The notes beneath the pieces were generated by a model that was not told the origin of the DNA, ran no database searches, and was given only the letters and a program-made list of their open reading frames with translations. A DNA stretch of 64,000 nucleotides from Mytilus edulis (taxonomy: Eukaryota > Mollusca > Bivalvia > Mytilida > Mytilidae): NCBI RefSeq assembly GCF_963676685.1, contig NC_092348.1, positions 20,497,386-20,561,385 of the forward strand, in the 5' to 3' direction. A program made the translations under genes and the position numbers. Positions 24,136 to 36,100 of the stretch are shown in pieces; the stretch's first letter is position 1, and every line of letters starts with the position of its first letter.

Positions 24136-27100
24136 GTATGATTTTGTTACAAACGCTTTTTTTTTATATTACTGTTAAGCAGTTTTCTAACATTTGCTAA
24201 TCTCGTTTTGCTTAAAGTTCTTTAAATACCATATAGCATTTACTCTTTATTTTTCTGTTTTAAATTTAATAGTTTACAATGACAGCAATGATAAATAGAC
24301 GGATACACAATAAGCCTATATTCTTTCTGGTTTACTTGCAGCTAATATGCTTAGATATATAACAACTTATTAAGACATATATTAGTTACTGTCGCTTAGG
24401 AGGAGTTAGTGTACGACGATGATTCATATCAGATCAGTTGCAGGTGTATTGATGTAAAGTGGTATAAATATATAGCATTTAATTTGAGTTCAATTGCAAA
24501 AATTGCAAATTGACCAAAATTTAAATATCATATGTTCCCCTAAACAACTGAGCAGTAACTACATGTTCCTCTAAAACTCAGCATTGTTGTGAACCGTTTC
24601 TCATTGGTCAAATACCACTCCTCTCCGCTGAAGACATATATAATTAAGTTTAAGGTATAATGATGGCTTTCGCAACTAACAAGAAAGAGCTCAAGTCGAC
24701 GCTCATATTTGAATCAAAATACTGAAACAAGTGATACTTGATATCTTTTTCCTTTTTGGAATAAACGGATTTAAAATCAGGTGCAAGTAGAAAAGAAACT
24801 TCGACAATGATTGACTCAAAACTATCCGTTTATTATTTTAATTATATTTATAAACAGGATGAGCAACGGTATATCAAAAGACCATACATTTTCCACTTGA
24901 TAATATCTTCAAATCAACATACTATTTAAGTCAATAAACAAGATAGCTGTGGTTTCGTAAACTAGTGGTATATATTTTTTAATCTATCTATTTAAGGCCA
25001 CAGAAATAAATGGTGGAGTGGATGGGACAACGACAATACCTATAAAAACGGTAAGTTTTGTTATTAAACTAATTCACAAAACAAAATGTTTATTAGAGAT
25101 TCCAGATATAAAAAAGAAGATGTGGTATAATTGCCAATGAGACAACTCTCCACATTAAAAATGATTCCAAACTTTATAAGTTCTATATACGAAATTAAAG
25201 TTTATAACATTTGAAGTTCCTTTTACAGATTCAAATTATATATTTATTTTATTATCATATATAGTACATTCAAAATTCCAAATTAAAATCTAAAACTCAT
25301 TTAATGATATATTTTTGTTTCGAGAAATTGCAATTTAAAGTGACACATTTATTATTGTTAATATATATAACCGTTTTTTTTTTGTTTAGTGATGCAACAA
25401 CTAAATTTCATTATAGTATACAAATGTTATATCGCTCTGTTCAGCCATTAAATCATAACATTTATGTTATTGTAGCGAACACAGAATACTGCTTTAATGG
25501 CGGAGAAGCAGATCTTGAATGCCCAGACGGCTATTTGATCGATATCAATTGGGCAGTCTACAAATACAGCAGCTATTATCGATACAATCGTTGCAGCGAC
25601 CCAAATGCATCAGAAAAAGTCAAGGCCCTTTGTGACGGATTGAATAGCTGTACTTTCACGTGCGATGATCAGTTATTCAATGACACTACGTGTACCAACA
25701 AAAACGAAAGATTAACTGTTTGTTATAAATGTGTACCTGGTATGTATAACTAGGTTTAAAGTATTATATAAGCCCAAAACACTAATAGCTTTTATTTGTT
25801 GTTGTCTTCTATATTTTTCGTCCAACTTTTCTATAACGAGTCTTTTTTGTTTGTATGTAACTTAAATTGAAATTTGCACTGTAAATTAGGACTTACCTTC
25901 GAGTTCGGTAATACTCACTGGGGTAAAGCTGATGACCGTAACTGCATTCACGGTCATCCCAAGATGTCGGACGAAAAATTAGGTCAGTATTTTTATTGTC
26001 TGTTAAGTTGTTTCTACATCATTTTCTTTACAAAGCATACTTTGATACGATGTAAATATATAAAAGATTCACACGTACGTCACAAATCTCTACCGAGGAA
26101 CGTGTATAGAACGGGAAATTGGATTTGAATAATTAGCTAAGATGACCGTAAATCATCTTTAAAATATTTTCAAGATGACCGTAACATATAATAAGGATGA
26201 CCGTGATTGGTAAAATGATGACCGTAATTTCGAAAGGATGACCGTAATTTATAAAGGATGACCGTACCGTACCTTTCATAGTATAACCGTCATTTCTAAG
26301 AAATATCCGTATTTGTATTACCTTTTTTGTATCAAATAATTAATCGTGTTGATGTAAGACGTATTTATAAGACAACATTAGTTTAAACAATATTTATTCA
26401 GATAATTCATCATGATACGATATTATACAAAGGAAATAATATTCAGGATTCAGAAACAAGCAATTTGCTTTTACAAATCTGTCTCCTTTACAAAAATAAT
26501 AGTGATGAAGCATTGACATCAAGGGTTAAAACGTTTACCTTTAATAATATATTTCTGCACCAAACTAAGTAAAAGACTATTTTGCTCATCTGAGAGTACT
26601 GTTGATCCAAAAAGCAAAGTTTTTGTGCTAACTTGAACAGGAAGAACTGAAACAGGTTCCAATAGTTCTTGTCTTAAATTAGTATATATAGGACAAGATA
26701 ACAGGAAGTGAGAATTTGTTTCTACATCACCACAACGACAATTTGGAGAGTCTACTACGTTACGGAGGAAAAGGTGAGAATTCAATAAGCTTGAATCCAC
26801 TCTTAAGCGAGCATGAAGAATTTGACCAAAACGATGTCCTATATAATAACACGCTGGGATCTTTCTATTTTGTGTACTAATTTGTTTTTTGGATAATGAT
26901 AAAGATTCACATTTTCTTATGTTTAAGTTACGAGTGTTCCATAGGTTTGTTGTTGCAGGGATGAAATATTCAGAATATAAACGGGTCCGTGTGTTGACTT
27001 GTGAAATATTATTTCTCTGTCTTGTATTATGATCATGCCTACTGCCTACTGAATCAGGCAATAAGTCTCTTAAATACTCTGGAGTTTTATTATTCAAAAT

Positions 27101-30100
27101 TTTGTGAAAACGAGTAAGTCTGTGATTGCGTCGTCTTTCAGATAATTTTTCCCATCGAGTTTCAACATATACATTGTTTAAACTGGTAAGTTTAGTACCC
27201 CATTGACGATACGCGCTGCGTCAAGCTGAATACTTTCAAGTTTAGCAATCAAATTCTGATTTTGAGAGTCCCAAACGACATCGGCATATTCAAGAATTGT
27301 GCGAACAAATGATATGTAAATTTTTTCAAGTCAAAATCTATCAAGAACATTTTTCATTTTTCTCATTATATTTATTCTTTTGTAAGATTTAGAAGCTATA
27401 TATGCAATATGGTCGTTCCAGGATCTGTTGTTAGAAAAAAAACACCCAGGTGTTTGTGTTTACTTACTGTTTGTAGCTCTTGGGTGTTCATATTTAATGG
27501 AGGATGATAAAAGGGTCTATTTAATTTTTTTTTGAAATTATCATACTTTCAGTTTTTTGGGAATTAAAATTAACAAACCATTTTTTTTACCAATATTATG
27601 ACAAATCTTATCTAGATCGTCATTAAAATTTTAGCTGTTTCTGTTGGATTGTCAACCATAATGAAGTGTCATCTGCGAATAGCTTAATTTGAGCTTGAAT
27701 GTCTCCTACAATATCGTTTATAAATATAAAAAAAAAGAGGGCCTAGAATGGACCCTTGTGGGACGCCTGCATTTACAGGTAACCATTCGGAACTTGAACC
27801 GTTAATAACCACCCGCTGGACTCTATTTGTAAGATAATTTTCAAACCACCTTAGTAAAGAACCCGGTATGCCCGCTTGTTGAAGTTTAAATAGCAGTCCC
27901 TTATGCCAGACTCGATCAAACGCTTTACTTATATCACAGAATACTACCGTTATTTCTTTACCGCTATCTAAAGCCTTCCCAAAATCATTGGAAATGTTAA
28001 ATAATTGATTAACTGCTGAATCCCCCCGTGTAAAGCCCGACTGATTTTTCGTTAAAATATTGTTGCGTATACAGTGAGTGTAAACATGTTTATATACACA
28101 TCGTTCCATACACTTTGATATTACACTCAACAAGGAAATAGGTCTATAGTTTTTAACGTCATTCGGTTTACTATTTTTATAAACTGGGGTAACATTTGCT
28201 CTTTTCCATTGATCTGGAAAAATAGACGTACTTAACCATGTTAACGATAAGTTAAATAGTTTACATAGTGGATACTTTAAAACAGAAGATGCTTCTTTGA
28301 AGATCTTTTAACAATTTGGGACTTATGAGGTCTGGGCCAGAAGCTTTTGTGGGATTTACAATTTTCAATATATCTTCAACTTCAGTAAAAGTAAGTTCTA
28401 TATAACTAATGTCATCACTAATATTATGAAGTTCTTCAGGTAACACAGCACTTGGATCATCAATATTTGACTGGGTAGAAAAAAATCGATTAAATTCATT
28501 TGCCTTTTCGATTTCATCAAATATTAAGTTGTTATTAATCATTAATGGGGGTACACTTGCGTCGTTTGTTTTTAATCCGGATATTTGTTTAACCGTTTTT
28601 CACCAGTTATAGTAGTGGACGGGTTACTGTTCATGATTTTTTTAATTAAATTGTTGTTATAATCATCCTTCGATTTTCTTATTAAACTAGTAACTTCATT
28701 TCGTTTTTTTCTTAAATTTTGACCACTCCGATGGGTTATTATGTTTTTTAGCCTTTCTGTGCATTCTTTTTTTTTTCCTTATCTTTTTTTAACATCATTT
28801 GTTAGCCATGGATGTTCATTTTTGCGAACAGTTATTATTTTATTTGGAATACATTTTTCAGCAGCTTCTGTGATAGTTTTTGTTATTTCAGTTGTAAATT
28901 GTCCAACGTTATTTAAGTAAATTACGGAATCCCATTTTTTTTCAGATAAAATGTTACGATATCTGTCATAGTCTTCTCGATCATATAGCCAAATTTTCCG
29001 CTTAAAAGTTTTTTGACGATATTTTGGAAAGTTCAAAAGACTGATTATAGGACAGAGAACACGTATTTGGTCTAATAAAGGTGGCCCGACTCCACAGTAA
29101 TTTATTATGTGAGCATCATTTGTTATAAAAAGGTCTATTACTAACAATGATGACGACGATTCAGTAAAATGAGTAGGTTCATCTATCATTTGAGAAAGAC
29201 TAAATTGGCTTAACAAAGGTGTAATTTTTGAAGACAACATTATCCTAAAGGTAGACAAAAATAAGACGTGCTTCAAATACATGGTTCGTCATATGTACCA
29301 TCCAACATTCCAACTACAAGCCAAATAGTTAAAGAGAACTAACCGAGCCCCTATTGCGACAAACTCAACAAAAACAATGCATACACATATGGATAGTTCT
29401 TTCAATTGACGGTCATCCTTTTAAATTTAGTCATTCTTTATAAATTACGGTCATCCTTAACAATTTACGGTCATCTTTTAACCAATTACGGTCAGCCTTG
29501 TTATGAATCGCTAATCCTGTTACGGTCATCTCGATTTCGATTTACGGTCATCCTCGCGAATTTTTCAAATCCAAATTCCCGTTTTATACACGTTCCTCGG
29601 TAGAGATTTGTGACTTCCGTGTGAATCTTTTATATATTTACATCGTATCAAAGTATGCTTTGTAAAGAAAATGATGTAGAAACACCGTAACAGACAATAA
29701 AAATACAGACCTAATTTTTCATCCGACATCTTGGGATGACCGTGAATGCAGTTACGGTCATCAGCTTTACCCCAGTGAATACTTAACTAGTTGTTACACG
29801 ATGTTGCTTAGTTGTTCTATTTCGTTGGGTGGTTTGGGGGGGGGGGGGGAGCGAGGGGACGGGACTACCTTATTTAACACACATTATGCAAGAGAGATTA
29901 CCGATTAAATTTGATATGTTTATATTGAGTTCAATGTTTAACAATTATCAAAATGATTTTAATATTTTCCTTTCATAACTTATTTTTATTCACATTTTTT
30001 ACAGTTTATAATGATTTTTCAATTTTAAGTTTCTTTATAAATATGAATTTGTATTTGTATGGTTTCTATTATAGACCCATGTGACTCGTTTTACTGTGCT

Positions 30101-33100
30101 AATGGAGCGACGTGTAAGTTGGGATCAGACCTAGAGCCCATGTGTCAATGTCTCGGAGACTGGAATGGAACTCGCTGTGATGGTAAGTATTTTGTCTAAA
30201 ACCTTGTATGAACCCACGTGTCAATGTCTCGGAGACTGGAATGGGACTCGCTGGGATGGTAAGAATTTAGTCTAAGGTTCTGTATGAACCCATGTGTAAA
30301 TGTCTTGGAGACTGGAATGGGATTCGCTATGACGGTAAGTATTTAGTCTAAGGACCTGTATGAACCCATGTGTCAATGTTTCGGAGACTGAAATGGAACT
30401 CGATGTGATGGTAAGTATTTTGACTATTGTTTGATATGAACCCATGTGTAAATGTCTCGGAGACTGGAATGGGATTCGCTATGACGGTAAGTATTTAATC
30501 TAAGGTCTTGTATGAACCCATGTGTCAATGTCTCGGAGACTGGAATGGGACTCGTTATGACGGCAGTTATTAAAACTTAGGTCCTGTATGAACCCATGTG
30601 TCAATGTCTCGGAGACTGGAATTGGACTCGCTGTGACGGTAAGTATTTAGACTAAGGTCTGATATGAACCCATGTGTCAATGTGGTAGAGATTGAAAAGG
30701 ATTTCACTGTGACGGTTGGTATTTAGACAAAGGTTTGATATGACCCTATATGTCAATGTAAACTTAAACAATGCACTTCTCCGACGCTCTATGCGCACTT
30801 TCATACCTTTATGTGTCCGTTTCATAATTTTTATATTGACTGTATCTGTAAATGTATAACTATATCAAGTTATCGTTATTCAGACGCAGTTCAACTAATT
30901 ATTCATTTTAAAACCTACATTAAACATCAATATGTCATTTATGTCCACGATTTTTTATTATAGAAAATCCATGCAATGATGTAATGTGTACAAATGGTTC
31001 TTGTTTGGTCAACGTCACAACTGGTACAGCAGAGTGTTGTTCTACAGAGATGACAGCTGGTAACAATGGTAAACATATTCAAATTATTTAATTTTAGATG
31101 TAACGCGTCTTCTGATTTGCTGACGTTGTTTTGTATATCAGCTCATAGACATAATTTTGCAGTCATTCCTTAAATGTTTTTTTTAATCTCTGCATTAGTT
31201 ATTTCTACTAAATATTTTAAAAGAACTACTAGAGTTCTACATTTCTTTAAAAATCTACACGATTAAAGAAACAGTCATATATTTGCATTGGATTGTTTGT
31301 TCAAACTGAATAAAGATAAAAGTTGTAGTATGATTGACAGCATGAGACATCTCGCCACCAGAGACACAATGGCAAAATATTTCACAGCTATAGGTCACAT
31401 TACAACCTTAAATAATGAGCAAAGATATATCCGTCTGACAGGATTAAAGTTCAATTGACATCGACCGCCATTCTATGAACCATTGTTTATGATTATAGCA
31501 ATAGGCAAAAGACCCATACCGCATATTACATGTATCACAAAATACGAGTTAAATCTTGTATAGATTATTATACTTATTTACCTTCTTCTATCTACATTAT
31601 CTTTTTATTTGAATATAGTCGTCGTTTATCATTATGATTACTTGTGTGACTTTAGGTTCAGATCCATGCGATGAAGTTATGTGTCAAAACAACGGGACGT
31701 GTCTTATCAACCCGACAAATGAGACCGCTCAGTGTTGCTGTGCTGAGGGTTTTATGGGGTCAATGTGTGAAACCCAAGGTAAGGCACTCAACTATAACTT
31801 CAGTTGAGTATTTTAATCTTTTAAAGCCAATTATTCTATGTTCTAGTCCTATTTTAAAAATGCATTAGTCTCTATATTTTTGCATATTTGTCTCTATTCT
31901 TTAATGTTTGGCACATTAATCTTTAGCATTGGTACATTATGCCCTATTCTGTAAACCCCACCAAAACTCTCATAAACATGTAGACATATTCAATGGTTTT
32001 GATGACTTAAGATGTAAAGAAAAAAATGTGATAAAATCTATAATATATAAAATCGTTTATACCCCAGTCCCACTAGGCCACGATCGCACTACGATCTGCG
32101 AAAAAAATGCAAATTTTGATGATCGTAGTACGATCGTGTAGATCGCAGTAAGGTCGTAGCACGGTCGTGGTGAGGTCTTCAAGATCGTGATGAGCGTGGC
32201 CAACTTTGAACATGTTCAAAACAATCGTGGTGAGGTCGTGATGAAAACAGGTCGTAGTAGAAGCGTAATGAGAGCGCAATAAGGTCGTGGAAAGATCGCA
32301 AAGGTCGCAGTGCCATCGCAGCGAGAGCGTAGCGAAAGCGTCATTCTATTCGGAGAAACTGCGCTACGATCTCACAGCGACGTTATTACGACCTCACTAC
32401 GAGCATCACGTTCTCAACGCGACCCAACTACGCTTCCACTACGACCATACCACGTTTATACCACGCTGTTCAAGACCACAGTACGATCCTAGCACGCCCT
32501 TGCCGTCCTCATCACGCTCTTCTTACGACCTCACTACGTTCATACTACGACTTTCATTCTTATTGTCATTTTCACATAAAATATATTGAAAATCTCCCAA
32601 GGTTTTGTTTGTCTGTTAGTAATAAGGACTTCTTGTCCCTTTTCCCAACCATGCTTCTCGTTTTTATATAGATTAGACCGTTGGGTTTCACGTTTGAATG
32701 GTTTTACACTAGTAATCTTGGGGCTCTTTATAGTTTGCTGTTCGATGTGAGCCAATGTTTCGTGTTGAAGGCCGTACCTTGACCTAGAATGGTTTACTTT
32801 TATAAATTATTACTTGGATGGAGAGTTGTCTCATTGACTCATACCACATCTTCCTATATCTACTAATATTGACACATGTGTGTCATCTCTTCTATCGTTC
32901 ACTAAAATATCGTCATTTGAGCTTGATGAACCAGCAATAGGTTGTAAAAGAGGGACGAAAGATACCAAAGGGACAGTCAAACTCATAAATCTAAAACAAA
33001 CTGACAACGCCATGGCTAAAAATGAAAAAGACAAACAAACAACAGCACACATGACACAACATAGAAAACTAAAGAATAAACAACACGAACCCCACCAAAA

Positions 33101-36100
33101 AACTAGGGGTGATCTCAGGTGATCTTGTAATTTATGTTGCATTGATCGGTCCGTTATACCTGCTGGATCAGGATTCGTTACTATCAGAACTCCCTTTGCT
33201 TCTACATCAACCCCTACCACCATGCGTACGTGTTCTAGTAGATTTTGATGGCATGACTGTATTTTTTCAGAGACATCTACGTATTATCAGAAACAGAAAG
33301 AATGGAACACGATGTTGACGTTTTTGCTGAGAACGTAGTAAGATCGCAGTATGAACGTAGTATAATCGTGGTAAGAACGTGCTATTAGCCCAGTAGAAAC
33401 GCGGTAAGATCGTGTTGCAACCGGATAACTCGTGGTATGGTCGTAGTGAGAACGTGATGAGGGTAGAAAGATCTTGATAAGCGTAGTGAGGTCGCAGAAT
33501 AAGCGCGATTAAAACGTCGTATGATCGTAGCGGGATCGTTGTAGAAGTGTACTGAGGACGTAGTAGCATCGTGAAAGCAATGAAAATTTACATTTTCATG
33601 CCGCTCATACTGCGACCTCACCACGATCTGAATTTATTTTAGATCGCGGTGAGCATGGTGCGATCGTGGTCTAGTGGGACTGGGGCTTAAATTATCTTGA
33701 TTTTTATATTTATTCTGATTACCTTTATAATTATATTACATGTTAATTCAACTGAATTGTTAATTGTTTTATCTGTATCTTTAATTAACAGTTGACGCCT
33801 GTACAAACAATCCTTGTGGTAACGATGGTAACTGCAGCGTCAACGCCTTAGGATTAGCACAATGTACTTGTGCAGAGGGATTCAGTGGACCTCGATGCAA
33901 TGGTATGCTATTTTTATGTTATCGTGCATGGCCTATATGTATTACGATTTACTTGAGCATGGGATGAAATATTCTTGTCCTCAAATTTTTCGAATTTCGG
34001 ACAGTTTAGATCTCGGTCTAGAAACTTGGCTGTAAATGAACTCATCATAGATACCAGGTCTGGATAAGAATTTCATATTTACGCCAGACACACGTTTCGT
34101 CTACAAAAGACTCATCAGTGACGCTCGAATCAAAAAATGTTAAAAAGGCCAAATAAAGTACGAAGTTGAAAAGCATGGAGGACCAACAATTCATAAAAGT
34201 TTTGCCAAATACAGCTAATGTAAATTACATTTAGATATGAATGAAAGAATATGTTCTGTGCACATCAGTAAGCAAGCAAACCATAATCACGAACATCAGT
34301 ACGTTTAATTGTTGTTACCTCTCTCATACGTACTTACTATCATATTTATTTTTTGGATTAAAAACGTCCACAGGGTTCTTTGAATATACCATAAAATAGT
34401 ACGCTCATCGTGGCATGGTCGCAATATTATTTTTGTAAAAGGAAGGGTAGTTTTAATCTTATAGATACAATTTATAAATATAGAATTTTATTCAACTTGT
34501 ATCTTATAAATGATATATGAAACACAAAGAAATGCTTACTGTCGAGACTAAAATTATCCAAACAAATAGCTGATAAAGGCAATTTTAAGTAGCCACTATG
34601 TTCGCTATTTTTGAAACAAACCAGACACGTGTATGATAAAACCAAGTATTCATTTTTTCATTTAATACGCTCTTTTAAAGTTTTTTTTATATAATGTAGG
34701 CCGTCGGTTTTCCTGTTTGAATGGATAACACTAGTAATTTTTAAGGGCCCCTTATAGCTACTGTTCGGTGTAAGCCAAGACAACTCTGTGTTGAAGACCG
34801 TACTGGGACCTATGATGGTTTACCTTTATAAATTGTGACTTGGATGGAGTGTTGTCACATTGACACTCATACCACATCTTCTTATTTCTATATCTATTGT
34901 ATTTGTTGCTTTTAGTTGATTGTAATCAGCAGTTACCATGTGCGCCCGGTTTCGAGGAGATACCAGCTGGATCTGGGAACTGTTACTCTATCTGTACTGT
35001 AGATTCACAGTCATGGCTTGCGGCTGAGGTACGTTACATTTACCGTTTTACCATTTGATTGGGGACTTCCCGTTTGAATTATTCTGGGAGTTCAGTATTT
35101 TTGTGATTTTACTTTTCACATTTTCCTTAGTCATCAACATTATTCCAATTATTAAAATGTTGTTTAGATATGAACAAGCTAACATAATGTAATATAAGCT
35201 ACAGGGAGAGGGTTGAGATCGTTTAAAACATGCTTAACTCCGCCGCATTTTTGCGCCTGTTTTAAGTCAGGATTATCTGGCCTTTTGTTAGTCTTGTATG
35301 TTTTCTTAGTTCATTTCTATGTTTGGGAGTTTAGCATGACGTCCATTTTCATTGAACTAGTACACATTTAAATTAGATCCGCCACCGTGTATAAAATTGC
35401 TCGTTGCGTTTCGGCTGTTCGCTGCTCTAACGTCGAGTTGTTGTCTCTTTGACAAATTCCCTATTTCCATTCTCAATTTTACATGTATATGTAATTATAA
35501 GCACCATCTTTTTTTGTACGTAACATCTTACACAAGCAGTCCTTAGACTTGCCATAGATAGGTTCTGAAGAAAAAGATGCTTACAGGTTTATTGTAAAAT
35601 ATATTCTTTTTGTTACTAGTTTTTTTTAAATTGTATAAATCAGCATTGATGCTCGTGTGGTTCCATTGTGTACGCGAAGCTGTCGGTTTATTTTCCATGG
35701 TCTGATTACATCTTAAATATTTTAGATAAATGAGAATTTTATGATATGTTCATGCAGGCAAAACAAAATGTACCGATATGTACCAGATGAAAAATGCAAC
35801 CTGAGCTGTCATTTGAAATTGTAGTAATTATAAAAAAAAATATTGTATTAAAAAATCCCTGCTTAAAATGTCACTTGTCAATAAATGTGTTTTATAGGTG
35901 TTTTGTCTGTCAATCAATGCCACGCTATGGGAGCCTAATGACGCTGCAGAAGTCACGAGCATGGTAGCAGTATTACAAACTCGCGGTGGTAAGAATATAA
36001 TCAGATTCAAAATTAGTGTGAGAATGTTAAATATTATGTGATTAAAATTTTGGTAAACCATAACCTATTTGTTTGAAGTTGAGACTCGTCCTAGCTTGAT

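Larger units (their letters stand above)
26400..29285 (-). mobile_element. CR1-like LINE, 5'-truncated, nested in the foldback element
   Basis: Minus-strand order: end of the endonuclease (29282-28779), RT (28542-27684, frameshifted) and C-terminal domain (27097-26519). RT signatures are SGPDLISPKLLKDL, NYRPISLLSVISKCMER, FDRVWHKGLLFKLQQAGI and VPQGSILGPLFF. The FADD box is in a different frame just below 27700. The C-terminus has CRCGDVETNSHFLLSCPIY, the usual knuckle. Together these fit the CR1/L2/Rex1 group. Frameshifts and stops make it inactive. The upstream catalytic endonuclease blocks are missing, typical of 5' truncation. Confidence 0.88.
25916..29777. mobile_element. 3.86-kb foldback DNA element with 6-bp target duplication, carrying a LINE
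   Basis: The element starts CACTGGGGTAAAGCTGATGA and ends with the exact complement. It is flanked by AATACT at 25910-25915 and again at 29778-29783. Arms of about 370 bp hold seven or eight copies each of GATGACCGTAA, mostly as a loose tandem array at the inner ends. No transposase is visible. The interior is filled by a minus-strand CR1-like LINE. The whole unit sits in intron 3 of the lectin gene. CACTG ends with a 6-bp duplication do not let me name a superfamily. Confidence 0.88.
32062..33685. mobile_element. 1.6-kb foldback element built of CGATCGTAGT-like motifs, with nested repeats
   Basis: The ends pair exactly: CCCCAGTCCCACTAG at 32062 and CTAGTGGGACTGGGG at 33685. Inside, 32080-32580 and 33310-33665 are dense with GATCGTAGTA, GGTCGTGGTG and AACGTAGTAA-type words, about 10 bases apart, in both orientations. 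Two dispersed repeats (32.61-32.87 and 32.95-33.13 kb) sit in the middle. There is no transposase and no clear target duplication. It lies in intron 6 of the lectin gene. Its architecture is like the element at 25.9-29.8 kb, but the motif is different. Confidence 0.8.

Noticed and set aside
23994..24200. 68-codon open frame starting upstream of the lectin ATG
   Set aside because: It begins before the TATA box and runs through the exon 1 donor. The signal-peptide ATG at 24084 with the GT at 24136 is better.
25874..26128. 84-codon open frame at the left arm of the foldback element
   Set aside because: Beyond 25982 it reads into the motif array. Only the part that fits splice phase was kept, as a low-confidence cassette exon.
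26133..26260. CRISPR-like array of GATGACCGTAA
   Set aside because: The unit is too short, spacing is irregular, the same array is mirrored in the other arm, and the host is an animal.
30183..30720. A run of extra EGF exons
   Set aside because: The 76-bp units carry only the last part of the EGF exon, have no acceptor AG at their starts, and shift frame, so they are not separate exons.
32287..32589. 100-codon open frame in the CGATCGTAGT arrays
   Set aside because: The translation is a repetitive R/S/T/H pattern that follows directly from the short DNA word, and frames on both strands look alike.
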